The position numbers were made by a program, and so were the translations under genes. From the NCBI GenBank assembly GCA_035392025.1, contig DAOPMC010000040.1:1-6127 (forward strand): 6,127 nucleotides of DNA. The letters are read 5' to 3'. Position 1 is the first letter of the stretch. Each line of letters starts with the position of its first letter. The notes under the pieces were generated by a model that was not told the origin of the DNA, searched no databases, and saw nothing but the letters and a program-made list of their open reading frames with translations. This DNA comes from DAOPMC01 sp035392025. GTDB taxonomy: Bacteria; Bacillota_I; Bacilli_A; RF39; UBA660. Positions 6,124-6,127 of the stretch are shown here, piece after piece.

Positions 6124-6127
6124 CCTT

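Overview
The window is about 6.1 kb of strongly AT-rich bacterial chromosome. Low-GC genes, A/T-ending codons, AGGAGG-type ribosome binding sites, sigma-A-like TATAAT boxes and the protein families present all suggest a Bacillota-like (Firmicutes) anaerobe, perhaps a gut Clostridia or Erysipelotrichia/RF39-type lineage. The lineage is inferred from family resemblance only. The standard genetic code fits: tryptophan is TGG and no in-frame TGA interrupts any gene. The window is almost fully coding, and no gene-free stretch exceeds about 85 bases. I see no RNA gene, CRISPR array, insertion sequence or phage module.

Layout. Positions 1-2600 (minus) hold pyruvate, phosphate dikinase (ppdK), nearly whole but cut by the left window edge a few residues before its C-terminus. 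One base upstream lies a type II thymidine kinase gene (tdk, minus, ending at 2602), so the two look like a translationally coupled pair. Divergent from tdk is a small six-helix DUF308/HdeD-like membrane protein (3280-3840, plus) with its own TATAAT box and a strong ribosome binding site. It converges on a DUF1015-family gene (3867-5129, minus), and the two share a compact hairpin terminator around 3839-3868. Upstream of the DUF1015 gene is a good extended -10 promoter, then a XerC-type tyrosine recombinase gene (5180-6076, minus). Upstream of xerC an inverted repeat of GGTC/GACC elements reaches nearly to the right edge.

How the genes relate. ppdK is central carbon metabolism (pyruvate/PEP interconversion with ATP/AMP and PPi), tdk is thymidine salvage, and xerC is chromosome dimer resolution. 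The DUF308 and DUF1015 proteins have no firmly established role that I can assign. These are housekeeping-type genes in several short transcription units, not one pathway. I do not see a new multi-gene system. The points most worth a second look are the tdk-ppdK coupling, the DUF1015 protein with its GDGNHS motif, the very short leaders predicted for two genes, and the repeat upstream of xerC.
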